From the NCBI GenBank assembly GCA_030041275.1, contig JASHOE010000089.1:1-64000 (forward strand): DNA of 64,000 nucleotides. Direction: 5' to 3'. The DNA is from Streptosporangiaceae bacterium (lineage in GTDB: Bacteria > Actinomycetota > Actinomycetes > Streptosporangiales > Streptosporangiaceae). This document shows positions 53,352 through 61,537 of this stretch, piece after piece (the stretch's first letter is position 1; each line of letters opens with the position of its first letter). The notes below the pieces were generated by a model that was not told where the DNA came from, searched no databases, and saw only the letters and a list, made by a program, of their open reading frames with translations. The translations under genes were made by a program, and so were the position numbers.

Positions 53352-53387
53352 CGTAAAGCGCCAATACCACCGTGACATGGCTGTCAT
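53313..53387 (-). CDS. Leader peptide rich in aromatic residues
   Basis: A 24-codon ORF starts MTAMSRWYWRF and ends at TGA (53313-53315). Codons 7-11 (53355-53369) read Trp-Tyr-Trp-Arg-Phe, four aromatic codons in five, while the remaining codons are ordinary. GGTGGGG precedes the first ATG. The second ATG (53378) could instead be the start of a leaderless mRNA, since TAACAT lies at the right distance as a -10. The stalling region, the stem that overlaps the ORF and the terminator-like stem together match the classic trp/phe leader design. Confidence 0.72.
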   Translation of the reverse strand: MTAMSRWYWRFTLALSGAGERPMR

Positions 53388-53453
53388 GTTACCCCACCGC
53401 ACCGAACGACCGGGTCGCAGGCGACCCCTGGGCCGCCGCCATAGGATCGCCTC

Positions 53454-56381
53454 TCACCACTCGACGAGGGTCCAGATCTCGGGCCGGGGCCCGGCACCCG
53501 CGTCCACGGCGGCGAACCGCCGGGCGGCCTCCTTCAGGTGCGTCAGCGCCTCATCCTGCCGCCCGGCCGCGTGCAGCAGATCGGCCAGGTTGGTGTGCAA
53601 CGCGGCGAGCCGGTGCTGATCTCCGAGGTGGCCGCCGGCCGCCAGCGCTTCCTCGGCAGCCGCCAGCGCCTCGTCCACCCGGCCTGCCTCCGCGAGCAGC
53701 CGACCGAGGTTGTTGAGGGCGGCGACGACCGTTCCGGACTCGCCGAGCTCGCGGGCCGACGTCAGGCTGTCGCGCAGATAGCGCTCGGCGTCGGCGGCCA
53801 GGCCCTCGCTGGCGGACACCATGCCGAGGACGTTGAGCGCCTGCGCACCAGCCCCGCCGTCGGCCGCCTCGGTGGCTGCGCGCAGGGCGGCGCTGCCGAG
53901 CGTCGCAGCTGTCGCCCCGTCCCCGGCCCGGAAGGCAACTAGGGCCTGGTCTGCGTAGGCGCGGGCGCGCAACCCCGGCTCGTCGCTCGGGAGCAGGTCC
54001 TGCACTGCGGACAGGTGCGCGGCCGCGAGGTCCCAGTTGCCCAGCCGATGCTGAATCTCGGCGAGCTTGTGCTCGATGAGCGCGAGCAGGGCCCGGTCTC
54101 GCTCGGCGACGAGGGCCGCGGCCGTCTCGAACTCGGCGAGTGCCTCGGTGTAGCGGCCAAGCGCGATCAGCACCTCGCCCAGCGCGATCCGGCCAGGAAC
54201 CTCGGGGTAGCCGAGCGCCAGCGCCCTGGCCAGGTGGGCGCACGCGTCGGCGTGTGCGTACAGCTCACGGGCTCTGGTCGCGGCCAGCCACCACCAGCCC
54301 GCGGCCTCGCTGTCGCGGCCCGCTCGTTGCAGATGGTCGGCGATGACAGCAGTGGCGGCCGACATCGGGTCCCGCTCGTGCCGCCGGGCCAGCGCATCGG
54401 CGGCCCGGCTGTGCAGCAGGCGCCGCCGGGCCAGCGTCGCCAGGTCGTAAACCGTCCGCCGCAGCGCCTGGTACGGGAATTGGTACGACGGCGCGGTCCC
54501 GCCCCCGGCCGGGGCCGCCTCGGCCAGCAGCAACCGCGCGACCGCGTCGTCGATCGCCTCGACGACCTCCTCGTCGCCGCGTCCGCTCACCGACCGGAGC
54601 AGCTCGGCATCGCACCCGCCCCCGCCCATGACGGCAGTGGCCGTCAGCACCTGCATCGTGCGCTCGCTCACCGCCTGCAGCCGGTCCCTCAGCAACTCGC
54701 GGACGGATCCGGGCGGCCACCACTCCCCGCTCGGCTGCTCACCTGCCGACTCGCTAGTGCCTGGCTGCTGGGCTGAATGGGGCCGCGCCTCCCGTACGTA
54801 GGCACGCACCAGCAGCGGCAAGCCGCGGGTCTCACCCAGTAGCCGGTCGGCATCTACATCTGGCCTGCCGACGGCGCGGAGCAGCGTCGCCAGCCGACGA
54901 GCGTCCAGCGGCGCCAGCTCAATCAGTGTGCCCCGGCTTGCTTCGGTCTGCTCGGCCACGGCAGCCCGGAGGCCGCGCAGCCTGCTCGCGTGCTCGGGCC
55001 GCCAGGTGAGGACCAGCAGCGCAGGCAGCTCGGTCACCCGGCGAACCAGGTAGCCGAGCAGGTCCAGGGAGGACCCGTCCGCCCAGTGCGCGTCCTCGAC
55101 CAGCACGACGCCCCTGGCTGGCGGCTCACGCCGGGCCGACCGGGCTGCGTGCTCCGGGACGTCGGGCCGCCCCGGACCGAGCGCGGCAGCCAGCGCCTCG
55201 GCGATCGCCGCATACATCCGGGTCACCGCGACCGGGCTGTCCAGCGGCGGCCGGGCGACCTCCGGGTGCGCGGTCGCCAGCCTGGGCACCAGCCTGCCCA
55301 CCAGGGCAGCGGTGTCTGCGGAGAGCACCTCGGGCAGGTCGGGCCGCACCGACAGGCAGCCGCGCAGCAGGTCGGCCGCGAGCACGAACGGCAACGCCTC
55401 CTCGCCCTCGTGACATCGTCCGGCGATGACACCGCTGCCTGCATTCGCCGCGGCCAACGTCACCTCCCGAACCAGGCTGGTCTTGCCGCTGCCAGCCTCG
55501 CCGACGACCGCCGCCACCCGGCCGGTCGTTCCCGCCGATCGCATGGTCGCGGTCAGCGTGGCGAGCTCGCCCTCCCGCCCCACGAGCGGCCACGGCTCCC
55601 CGGCGACCCCGGCCTGCTCCTCGGCCTCCGGCTCGGATGCCGAGCCAGCGGCCGGCGGCAGCCCGAGCTGATCGGTCCTGATCTGCTCGTATAGCTGCGT
55701 GGTCGCAGGCAGCGGGCGGACCGCGAGCTCGCGGTCGAGCACTCGCACCACGGTGCGGTACTGCCGCAACGCAGCCGAGCGCTGCCCAGTCCAGCCGAGC
55801 AGCCGGATGACGGCCTGGTGGGCTGGCTCATGCAGCTCGTCGAGTGCCAGCCAGCGGCGCGCATGATCAAGCGCGGTGTCCAGCGCCCCTGCCTCGGTAC
55901 AGCTGGTCACGAGCCGCTGCAGCGCGCGTGCCAGCAGCTGGCGCAGCCGCGCCGCCTCCGCTGCCTGCCACTCTTCGAACTCGGCGCAGTCGCGCAGCGT
56001 AAAGCCGGCGAGGAAATCGTCCCGGTACAGCCGGACGGCCTGATCCAGCGACGCGACATCGGAACGTGCGACCAGCGACTCGAAGTCGGTCACATCTGCC
56101 CGCACCGTGCCGTCGGCGAGGGCGACGGTCGAGCGCGTGATGATCAGGCTCCCGCCGAGCTGCGCTGCGGTCACCGACAGCGTCCGTCGCAGGGAGCCCC
56201 TGGCGCGGACCAAGTCGGCGTCGGGCCACAGCAGCGCAGCCAGCTGATCGCGGCCGTGTTCCCGCCGACTGACGGCGAGCAGCGCCAGCAGCGCGACGGC
56301 CTTGCGGGTATCGAAGGTCACCGGGACGCCGTCGCGCTCGACCGCGGGCGGCCCGAGCAGGACCAGGCGTACCACGCTCAT
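53454..56381 (-). CDS. AfsR/SARP-family transcriptional regulator with ATPase and TPR domains
   Basis: 975 residues. The N-terminal winged-helix OmpR-like domain (about 5-95; MSVVRLVLLGPPAVERDGVPVTFDTRKAVALLALLAV) is followed by the bacterial transcriptional activation domain (about 100-240; FLAGFTLRDCAEFEEWQAAEAARLRQLLARALQRL). An AAA/STAND ATPase has Walker A GEAGSGKTSLV near 292, and the last 300 residues form helical TPR-like repeats. Such large SARP regulators control secondary metabolism or differentiation. It lies between the DAHP synthase leader and the divergent SpoIIE operon; the target is not shown. Confidence 0.9.
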   Translation of the reverse strand: MSVVRLVLLGPPAVERDGVPVTFDTRKAVALLALLAVSRREHGRDQLAALLWPDADLVRARGSLRRTLSVTAAQLGGSLIITRSTVALADGTVRADVTDFESLVARSDVASLDQAVRLYRDDFLAGFTLRDCAEFEEWQAAEAARLRQLLARALQRLVTSCTEAGALDTALDHARRWLALDELHEPAHQAVIRLLGWTGQRSAALRQYRTVVRVLDRELAVRPLPATTQLYEQIRTDQLGLPPAAGSASEPEAEEQAGVAGEPWPLVGREGELATLTATMRSAGTTGRVAAVVGEAGSGKTSLVREVTLAAANAGSGVIAGRCHEGEEALPFVLAADLLRGCLSVRPDLPEVLSADTAALVGRLVPRLATAHPEVARPPLDSPVAVTRMYAAIAEALAAALGPGRPDVPEHAARSARREPPARGVVLVEDAHWADGSSLDLLGYLVRRVTELPALLVLTWRPEHASRLRGLRAAVAEQTEASRGTLIELAPLDARRLATLLRAVGRPDVDADRLLGETRGLPLLVRAYVREARPHSAQQPGTSESAGEQPSGEWWPPGSVRELLRDRLQAVSERTMQVLTATAVMGGGGCDAELLRSVSGRGDEEVVEAIDDAVARLLLAEAAPAGGGTAPSYQFPYQALRRTVYDLATLARRRLLHSRAADALARRHERDPMSAATAVIADHLQRAGRDSEAAGWWWLAATRARELYAHADACAHLARALALGYPEVPGRIALGEVLIALGRYTEALAEFETAAALVAERDRALLALIEHKLAEIQHRLGNWDLAAAHLSAVQDLLPSDEPGLRARAYADQALVAFRAGDGATAATLGSAALRAATEAADGGAGAQALNVLGMVSASEGLAADAERYLRDSLTSARELGESGTVVAALNNLGRLLAEAGRVDEALAAAEEALAAGGHLGDQHRLAALHTNLADLLHAAGRQDEALTHLKEAARRFAAVDAGAGPRPEIWTLVEW

Positions 56382-56530
56382 CCGGTCAGTCCTCCGAGTC
56401 TCCTGGCGAACCGTAACGGTGCCGCGTTAAAAGTAATACGAGGGGACCTTCCAGCCGTAACGATCTCGTAGCGCCGGCTTCCTACGCTGGCGTTGCGTTC
56501 AGTTCCGGAGCGCCACGTGGGGAGCGTGAC

Positions 56531-57934
56531 ATGCCTAACCGGGCTAGCGAAACCAGTACAGAACAGACTGCAGGCACGGCCGTGCTCGGCGAGCCGCCGC
56601 CGACTGCAGTGGCGCCGGACGGCGAGCCCGGCGCCGGCGCCGACCGCTCCGTCGCCGCGAGCGCGGACCCGAGAGCAGGAGCGGGTCTGCCAGCGGCAGC
56701 GAATGGTCAGAGCGCGGACATAGTTACCGTCGAGCACACCATCCGGCCCACCGGCGCGCGGCTCCGCGGCCGACTGCGTCGCCGGGCGACCACCGAGGCC
56801 ATCCCGCCGAAGGCCGCGGCGGTCGTCACCGGACCGGACGTCGAGCTCGCCGCGAATGATCCGCTCGTGGCTTACCTGCTGAGCCACGCGCAGGCGGTGG
56901 ACATCACGGGACTGCAGCTGGACTCGCCCGGCCTGGCTGCGCTGCGGGCCGCCGGCGCCGTCCTGCTCATCCCGCTGATCTCCTCGGGCAGCCTCGTCGG
57001 CCTGCTGAGCCTGGGTCCGCGCCGGTCCGAGCGCGGCTACTCCTCGGAAGACAAGCGGCTGCTCACCGCCCTCGCCGGTTATGCCGCTCCGGCCATGCGC
57101 GTCGGCCAGCTCGTCCGCGAGCAGCAGGCGGAGGCGCGCAGCCGGGAGCGTATCGAGCAGGAGCTGAAGATCGCCCAGATCATCCAGCAGCAGTTCCTGC
57201 CGTCCAGTCTTCCTGATCTGCCCGGCTGGAACGTTGCCGCCTTCTACCGCCCGGCGCGGACGGTGGGCGGAGACTTTTACGACTTCATCCCGCTGCCGGA
57301 TGGCCGGGCGATGTGCGTCGTCGGCGACGTGACCGACAAGGGCATCCCGGCGGCGCTGGTCATGGCCAGCACGCACGCGCTCCTGCGGGCCGCGGCGCCG
57401 CAACTGATGTCCCCTGGCGCCGTGCTGGCGCAGGTCAACGAGCTGCTCTGCGCCGACATTCCAGCGCACATGTTCGTCACGTGCCTCTGCATGGTGCTCG
57501 ACCCGGCGGGCGGCAAGGTGGTGTTCGCCAACGCCGGGCACGACGTTCCGTACGTGCGCACGGCCGGCGGGATCGCCGAGCTGCGCGCCCGTGGCATGCC
57601 GCTCGGCCTCATGCCGGGCATGACGTACGACGAGCAGTCCTTTGAGTTCCAGCCCGGCGACTGCGCCCTGCTGCACAGCGACGGGCTAGCCGAAGCGCAC
57701 GGACCAGAGCGGGAGATGTTCGGCTTCCCGCGAGTCTCGGCCCTGGTGGCCAACGGCGCGGTCGGTGCCGAGCTGATCGACCTCTGCCTCACCGAGTTGC
57801 GCGAGTTCACCGGGCCCGATTACGAGCAAGAGGACGACATCACCCTCGTCAGCCTGCAGCGCTCACCGGCCGCCCGGCACGGGGATCCAGCCGATCAGCC
57901 AGCGCTCGCCGGAAGCGAGGAGGTCGCCAGATGA
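56531..57934 (+). CDS. SpoIIE-type PP2C phosphatase with GAF-like domain
   Basis: 467 residues. After an Ala/Pro-rich start (about 1-65), a GAF-like region covers about 85-200 (LLIPLISSGSLVGLLSLGPRRSERGYSSEDKRLLTALAGYAAPA), then a coiled helix (QQAEARSRERIEQELKIAQIIQQQFLP) and a PP2C_SIG domain with GGDFYDF, VGDVTDKG, LLHSDGLAEA and EDDITLV carrying the metal Asp residues. It should dephosphorylate the STAS antagonists encoded downstream. First gene of a coupled operon (4-nt overlap with the RsbW-like gene), divergent from the SARP regulator. Confidence 0.92.
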   Translation: MPNRASETSTEQTAGTAVLGEPPPTAVAPDGEPGAGADRSVAASADPRAGAGLPAAANGQSADIVTVEHTIRPTGARLRGRLRRRATTEAIPPKAAAVVTGPDVELAANDPLVAYLLSHAQAVDITGLQLDSPGLAALRAAGAVLLIPLISSGSLVGLLSLGPRRSERGYSSEDKRLLTALAGYAAPAMRVGQLVREQQAEARSRERIEQELKIAQIIQQQFLPSSLPDLPGWNVAAFYRPARTVGGDFYDFIPLPDGRAMCVVGDVTDKGIPAALVMASTHALLRAAAPQLMSPGAVLAQVNELLCADIPAHMFVTCLCMVLDPAGGKVVFANAGHDVPYVRTAGGIAELRARGMPLGLMPGMTYDEQSFEFQPGDCALLHSDGLAEAHGPEREMFGFPRVSALVANGAVGAELIDLCLTELREFTGPDYEQEDDITLVSLQRSPAARHGDPADQPALAGSEEVAR

Positions 57935-58401
57935 CCAGTTCCGCACCGTCAGCGCGCCGCCAGCTCGTGGCGTTCGCCGTGCCTAGCGAGCCGGGGAACG
58001 AGCGGCTGGCACTGGCGAAGGTCGCGGAGGCGGTGAGCGGACGGGGCCTGACGGCTGCGCGGCTGGAACGGCTCAAGACCGCCGTCGCTGAGGCTGCGAT
58101 GAACGCCATTGAGCACGGCAACCACAACCAGGTCGAGATCCCCGTCGAGGTCGAGGTGCTGCAGTCCGGCAGCGAGATCGTCGTCGGGATCAGCGACTCC
58201 GGCGGCGCCGCGGCAGACGTCCGCGCCGACGAGCCAGACCTGGCCGACAAGCTCGAGGGCAGGCAGAGCCCGCGCGGATGGGGCCTGTTCTTGATCCGCA
58301 ACATGGTCGACGAAATGGACGTGACCACCGAGGGGGCACGGCACACGGTCTGGCTGACCATGCACACCGCTGCCCCGGCAGCCGAGGGAGCTGGGCAATG
58401 A
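57931..58401 (+). CDS. RsbW-like anti-sigma serine kinase (HATPase)
   Basis: 156 residues. A GHKL ATPase: N-box EAAMNAIEHGNH near residues 52-63, G1 ISDSGGAA, and GWGLFLIRNMVDEMDV as G2. No histidine-kinase dimer domain, as in RsbW/SpoIIAB. It should bind a sigma factor or phosphorylate a STAS protein on serine. Coupled by 4-nt overlaps with the phosphatase gene before it and a STAS gene after it. No RsbV-controlled sigma-B gene is in the window. Confidence 0.92.
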   Translation: MTSSAPSARRQLVAFAVPSEPGNERLALAKVAEAVSGRGLTAARLERLKTAVAEAAMNAIEHGNHNQVEIPVEVEVLQSGSEIVVGISDSGGAAADVRADEPDLADKLEGRQSPRGWGLFLIRNMVDEMDVTTEGARHTVWLTMHTAAPAAEGAGQ

Positions 58402-58763
58402 AAAGTGGATGCGCCGCCAGGACGCAGACCATCGGCACCGTGGCCGTTATCGAGCTGTCCGGGGAGGTGGACGGCTCGGCGGCGGAGACGCTGACGACCT
58501 CGTATCAGCACGCGGTGGCCGACGGCCAGGCGCGCACCGTCGTGCTGGACTTCGCAGCGGTCGACTACATCAACTCCACTGGCATCGCGCTGATCGTCAG
58601 CGTGCTGGCCAGAGCACGGGCCGAGGGCCGGCCAGTGGCGGCGTGCGGGCTGTCGCCGCACTACCGCGAGATCTTCGACATCACCAGGCTCTCCGACTTC
58701 ATCGAGCTCTTCCCCGAACTCGACGACGTCGTGAGCCAGCTCAAAGGCGCGGCAAGAGCCTGA
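58398..58763 (+). CDS. STAS-domain anti-sigma-factor antagonist
   Basis: 121 residues from ATG 58398. Strand order of the STAS fold with the regulatory serine Ser60 in DYINSTGIALIV, the site that an RsbW-like kinase phosphorylates and a SpoIIE-type phosphatase restores. The C-terminal helix begins HYREIFDITRL. It overlaps the kinase gene by 4 nt and is followed 36 nt later by a second, related STAS gene. Confidence 0.9.
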   Translation: MKSGCAARTQTIGTVAVIELSGEVDGSAAETLTTSYQHAVADGQARTVVLDFAAVDYINSTGIALIVSVLARARAEGRPVAACGLSPHYREIFDITRLSDFIELFPELDDVVSQLKGAARA

Positions 58764-58799
58764 CGGCGATCGGCACGGCATTTCAGGGAGGGAAACCAG

Positions 58800-59153
58800 A
58801 TGGGCAGCTCGGCAGTCACGATGGATGTGCGCCACGTCGGTGACTCGGTCGCCGTCGTGGACATCAAAGGCGATGTCACGGCGGCGTGCGAGCCAGTACT
58901 GATGTCGGCCTACGAAGAGGCAGGTGCCGCTGCGAGCAGGTTGGTGCTTAATTTCGGCGGCCTGGAGTACATGAATAGCGGCGGCATCGGGATGCTCGTC
59001 ACCCTGCTCGTCCGCGCGAACCGGCAGCGCCAGCAGCTCGCCGCCTTCGGACTCAGCACCCACTACCGGGAGATCTTCGAGCTCACCCGGCTTGATGAGG
59101 CGATCACCATCTACGACACCGAAACGGCGGCGCTCGCGGGCGTAGCGAGCTAG
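58800..59153 (+). CDS. Second STAS-domain protein
   Basis: 117 residues with Ser60 in EYMNSGGIGMLV and HYREIFELTRL in the same place as the first STAS protein, so the two are paralogues. Having two substrates for one kinase and phosphatase allows two outputs or a stoichiometric switch. Ribosome binding site GGGAGGG at 58788-58794. The next gene begins 20 nt downstream. Confidence 0.9.
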   Translation: MGSSAVTMDVRHVGDSVAVVDIKGDVTAACEPVLMSAYEEAGAAASRLVLNFGGLEYMNSGGIGMLVTLLVRANRQRQQLAAFGLSTHYREIFELTRLDEAITIYDTETAALAGVAS

Positions 59154-59173
59154 CCGGATGAGGGGGGAATCTC

Positions 59174-60007
59174 ATGACCGAGCAGACTGGTCCCGAGGCA
59201 GCGGCCTCGGCCCTGGAGATTGAGCTGAGCCTCAAGGAGGCGACGGCACCACCGGTGCCACCGGCCGGGCTGACCGACACGACGCCGCGCGACGCGGCCA
59301 ACTGGGCGACCAAGGTAGACCGGCTGCAGGTGGGGCCGCGCGACGGCGTACGGGGCACCAACGTGGCCGGGCGCCGGCTGGCCGGCCCGGTACAGGGCTT
59401 CGGGAGGATGTGGCAGAAAACCTATCGCATGCAGGTCGGGCCCGACGTCGCGCCCGAGACGGCCATCGCCACCTGGCGCGGGCACTTCCCGGAGTTCTGG
59501 CCCAAGGGCAACAAGTTCGCCGCGCCGCTGACCGGGATCAACCCCGGCGATGTAGCCCTGCTGGACATTGCCATCGGCGGCGGCGTCAAGCTGTCTACGG
59601 GGGTCATGGTGCTGTACGCCGACACCGAGTCCTTCACGCTGATGACGCCGCAGGGCCACCAGTTCGCGGGCTGGATCACCTTCTCGGCCGAGCGGGCGGA
59701 GGAGGTGACCGTCGTCCAAGCGCAAGCGCTGATGCGGGCCAGTGACCCGCTGTATGAGCTGGCGATGCCGGTCATGCACCGCAAGGAGGACCAGTTCTGG
59801 AGCCAGACCATGGTCACCCTGGGCAACCGGCTCGGCGTGCCAGACCCGACCGTGCTGGTCACCACCACGTGCGTCGACTCCCGGCGGCAGTGGCGGCACG
59901 CACGCGACGTCTGGCACAACGCCATGATCCGCAGCGTGCTGCAGACCGTCACGGACCCGGCTGGCCGCCGATCTCGTCGCCGCCCCGAGGACGTCGCGGC
60001 CGGCTGA
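59174..60007 (+). CDS. Conserved hypothetical protein in partner-switch operon
   Basis: 277 residues with a GAGGGGGGAAT-type ribosome binding site. After an 80-residue disordered start, a mixed alpha/beta domain is seen, with blocks MWQKTYRMQVGPDVAPETAIATWRGHFPEFWPKGNKF, VALLDIAIGGGVKLSTGVMVLYADTESFTLMTPQGHQFAGWITFSAE and QAQALMRASDPLYELAM. The pattern of a lipid- or ligand-binding beta-sheet fold is possible, but I do not recognise the family. Genes on both sides are coupled or near-coupled. Confidence 0.68.
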   Translation: MTEQTGPEAAASALEIELSLKEATAPPVPPAGLTDTTPRDAANWATKVDRLQVGPRDGVRGTNVAGRRLAGPVQGFGRMWQKTYRMQVGPDVAPETAIATWRGHFPEFWPKGNKFAAPLTGINPGDVALLDIAIGGGVKLSTGVMVLYADTESFTLMTPQGHQFAGWITFSAERAEEVTVVQAQALMRASDPLYELAMPVMHRKEDQFWSQTMVTLGNRLGVPDPTVLVTTTCVDSRRQWRHARDVWHNAMIRSVLQTVTDPAGRRSRRRPEDVAAG

Positions 60008-60034
60008 GCGCACCGATCAGTTGGGGGAACGCGG

Positions 60035-61537
60035 GTGGATTACGACGCCGTCGTCGTAGGCAGCGGGCCGAACGGGCTGGCCGCGGCGGTCACTCTCACG
60101 GCGGCCGGGCTGCGGGTGCTGGTCATGGAGGGGGCGACCAGCCTTGGCGGCGGCTGCCGGACCGAGGAGCTGACGCTGCCCGGCTTCTGGCATGACGTGT
60201 GCTCGACCGCGCATCCGCTGGCTGCGGTGTCGCCGTTCTTCCGGCGCTTCGGCCTCAAGGCGCGGGGCGTGCGGTTCGTGAACGCGGAGGTCGAGTTCGC
60301 GCACCCGCTCGACGGCGGCCGCGCCGCTGTGGTCACCCGATCGGTCGAGGACACCGCCGACCGCCTCGGCCCGGACGCGAGCGCCTACCGCCGGCTGCTC
60401 GAGCCGCTGGCAGCCGGAGACAGCGGGTTCACGAATCTGCTGCTCTCGCCGATCCGGCTGCCGCCGACCCGCTATCCGCGTGGCCTGGCCCCGTTCGCGC
60501 TGCACGGGCTGCGCAGTGCGCAGGGGCTTGCGCGGCGGTTCCGCACTCCGGAGGCCCGCGCGCTGCTCGCAGGAGCAGCGGCGCACGGCATGCTGCCGCT
60601 GACAGCGGTGCCGTCGGGCGCAGTTGGCCTGATGCTGACCGCGCTGGCGCACGAACCCGGCTGGCCGTTTGTGCAAGGCGGCAGCGCACGGATCATCGAC
60701 GCGATGCGGGACGCGGTCGTGGCGGCTGGCGGTCACATCGAGACCGGGCACTGGGTTGGATCGCTCGCCGAGTTGCCGCCCGCCCGCGCCGTCCTGCTCG
60801 ACGTCGCGCCGCGGGCGCTGGCCAGCATCGCGGCCGAGCGCCTGCCTGCCGGATACCTGCGTGCCCTCGGTCGGTTCCGCTACGGCGCCGGGGTCTGCAA
60901 GATCGACTTCGCGTTGTCCGGCCCGGTGCCGTGGACGAACGAGGCCTGCCAGCGGGCTGCGATCATGCATCTCGGCGGCACATTCGAGGAAATCGCCGCC
61001 GCCGAAGCCGAGATCGCAGTCGGCCGACACCCGGCCGCGCCGTACGTGCTGGCCGGGCAGCCGTGCACGGTCGATCCCGCGCGGGCGCCGCAGGGACAGC
61101 ACGTGCTGTGGACCTACTGTCACGTGCCGTCCGGCTCGGACGTCGACATGACCACTCCGGTCGAGGCGCAGCTCGAGCGGTTCGCGCCAGGCTTCCGTGA
61201 TCTGGTGCTGGCCAGCACCGTGCGCACCGCTGCCCAGCAAGAGCAGTACAACCCGAACTACGTCGGCGGAGACATCGCAGCGGGCGCCCAGACGCTGCGG
61301 CAGACCGTGGCCCGCCCTGTCGCGCGCTGGAACCCGTACCGCACCCCTGCGCGCGGGATCTACCTGTGCTCGTCGTCGGCCCCGCCGCTGCCGGGCGTGC
61401 ACGGCCGCTGCGGCGAGCTCGCGGCCCTGACCGCACTCCGCGACGTCTTCGGTGTCCGGACCGAGCCGGACCTCGGCAGCGTCGGGCTGGACCGCACGGC
61501 CAGGCGCCTGGCAACCACCGTTGACGGATCGAAATGA
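60035..61537 (+). CDS. Phytoene-desaturase-like NAD(P)/FAD-dependent oxidoreductase
   Basis: 500 residues from GTG 60035. The dinucleotide motif VVGSGPNGLAAAVTLTAAG is at residues 7-25, and a GGGCRTEELTLPGFWHDVCSTAHPLA block is typical of the phytoene dehydrogenase-related proteins. The end carries GIYLCSSSAPPLPGVHGRCG, the second FAD-contact block. It may desaturate or isomerise a polyprenyl or similar lipid; no carotenoid synthesis genes are near. Last 4 nt overlap the start of the broken membrane-sensor gene. Confidence 0.87.
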   Translation: MDYDAVVVGSGPNGLAAAVTLTAAGLRVLVMEGATSLGGGCRTEELTLPGFWHDVCSTAHPLAAVSPFFRRFGLKARGVRFVNAEVEFAHPLDGGRAAVVTRSVEDTADRLGPDASAYRRLLEPLAAGDSGFTNLLLSPIRLPPTRYPRGLAPFALHGLRSAQGLARRFRTPEARALLAGAAAHGMLPLTAVPSGAVGLMLTALAHEPGWPFVQGGSARIIDAMRDAVVAAGGHIETGHWVGSLAELPPARAVLLDVAPRALASIAAERLPAGYLRALGRFRYGAGVCKIDFALSGPVPWTNEACQRAAIMHLGGTFEEIAAAEAEIAVGRHPAAPYVLAGQPCTVDPARAPQGQHVLWTYCHVPSGSDVDMTTPVEAQLERFAPGFRDLVLASTVRTAAQQEQYNPNYVGGDIAAGAQTLRQTVARPVARWNPYRTPARGIYLCSSSAPPLPGVHGRCGELAALTALRDVFGVRTEPDLGSVGLDRTARRLATTVDGSK

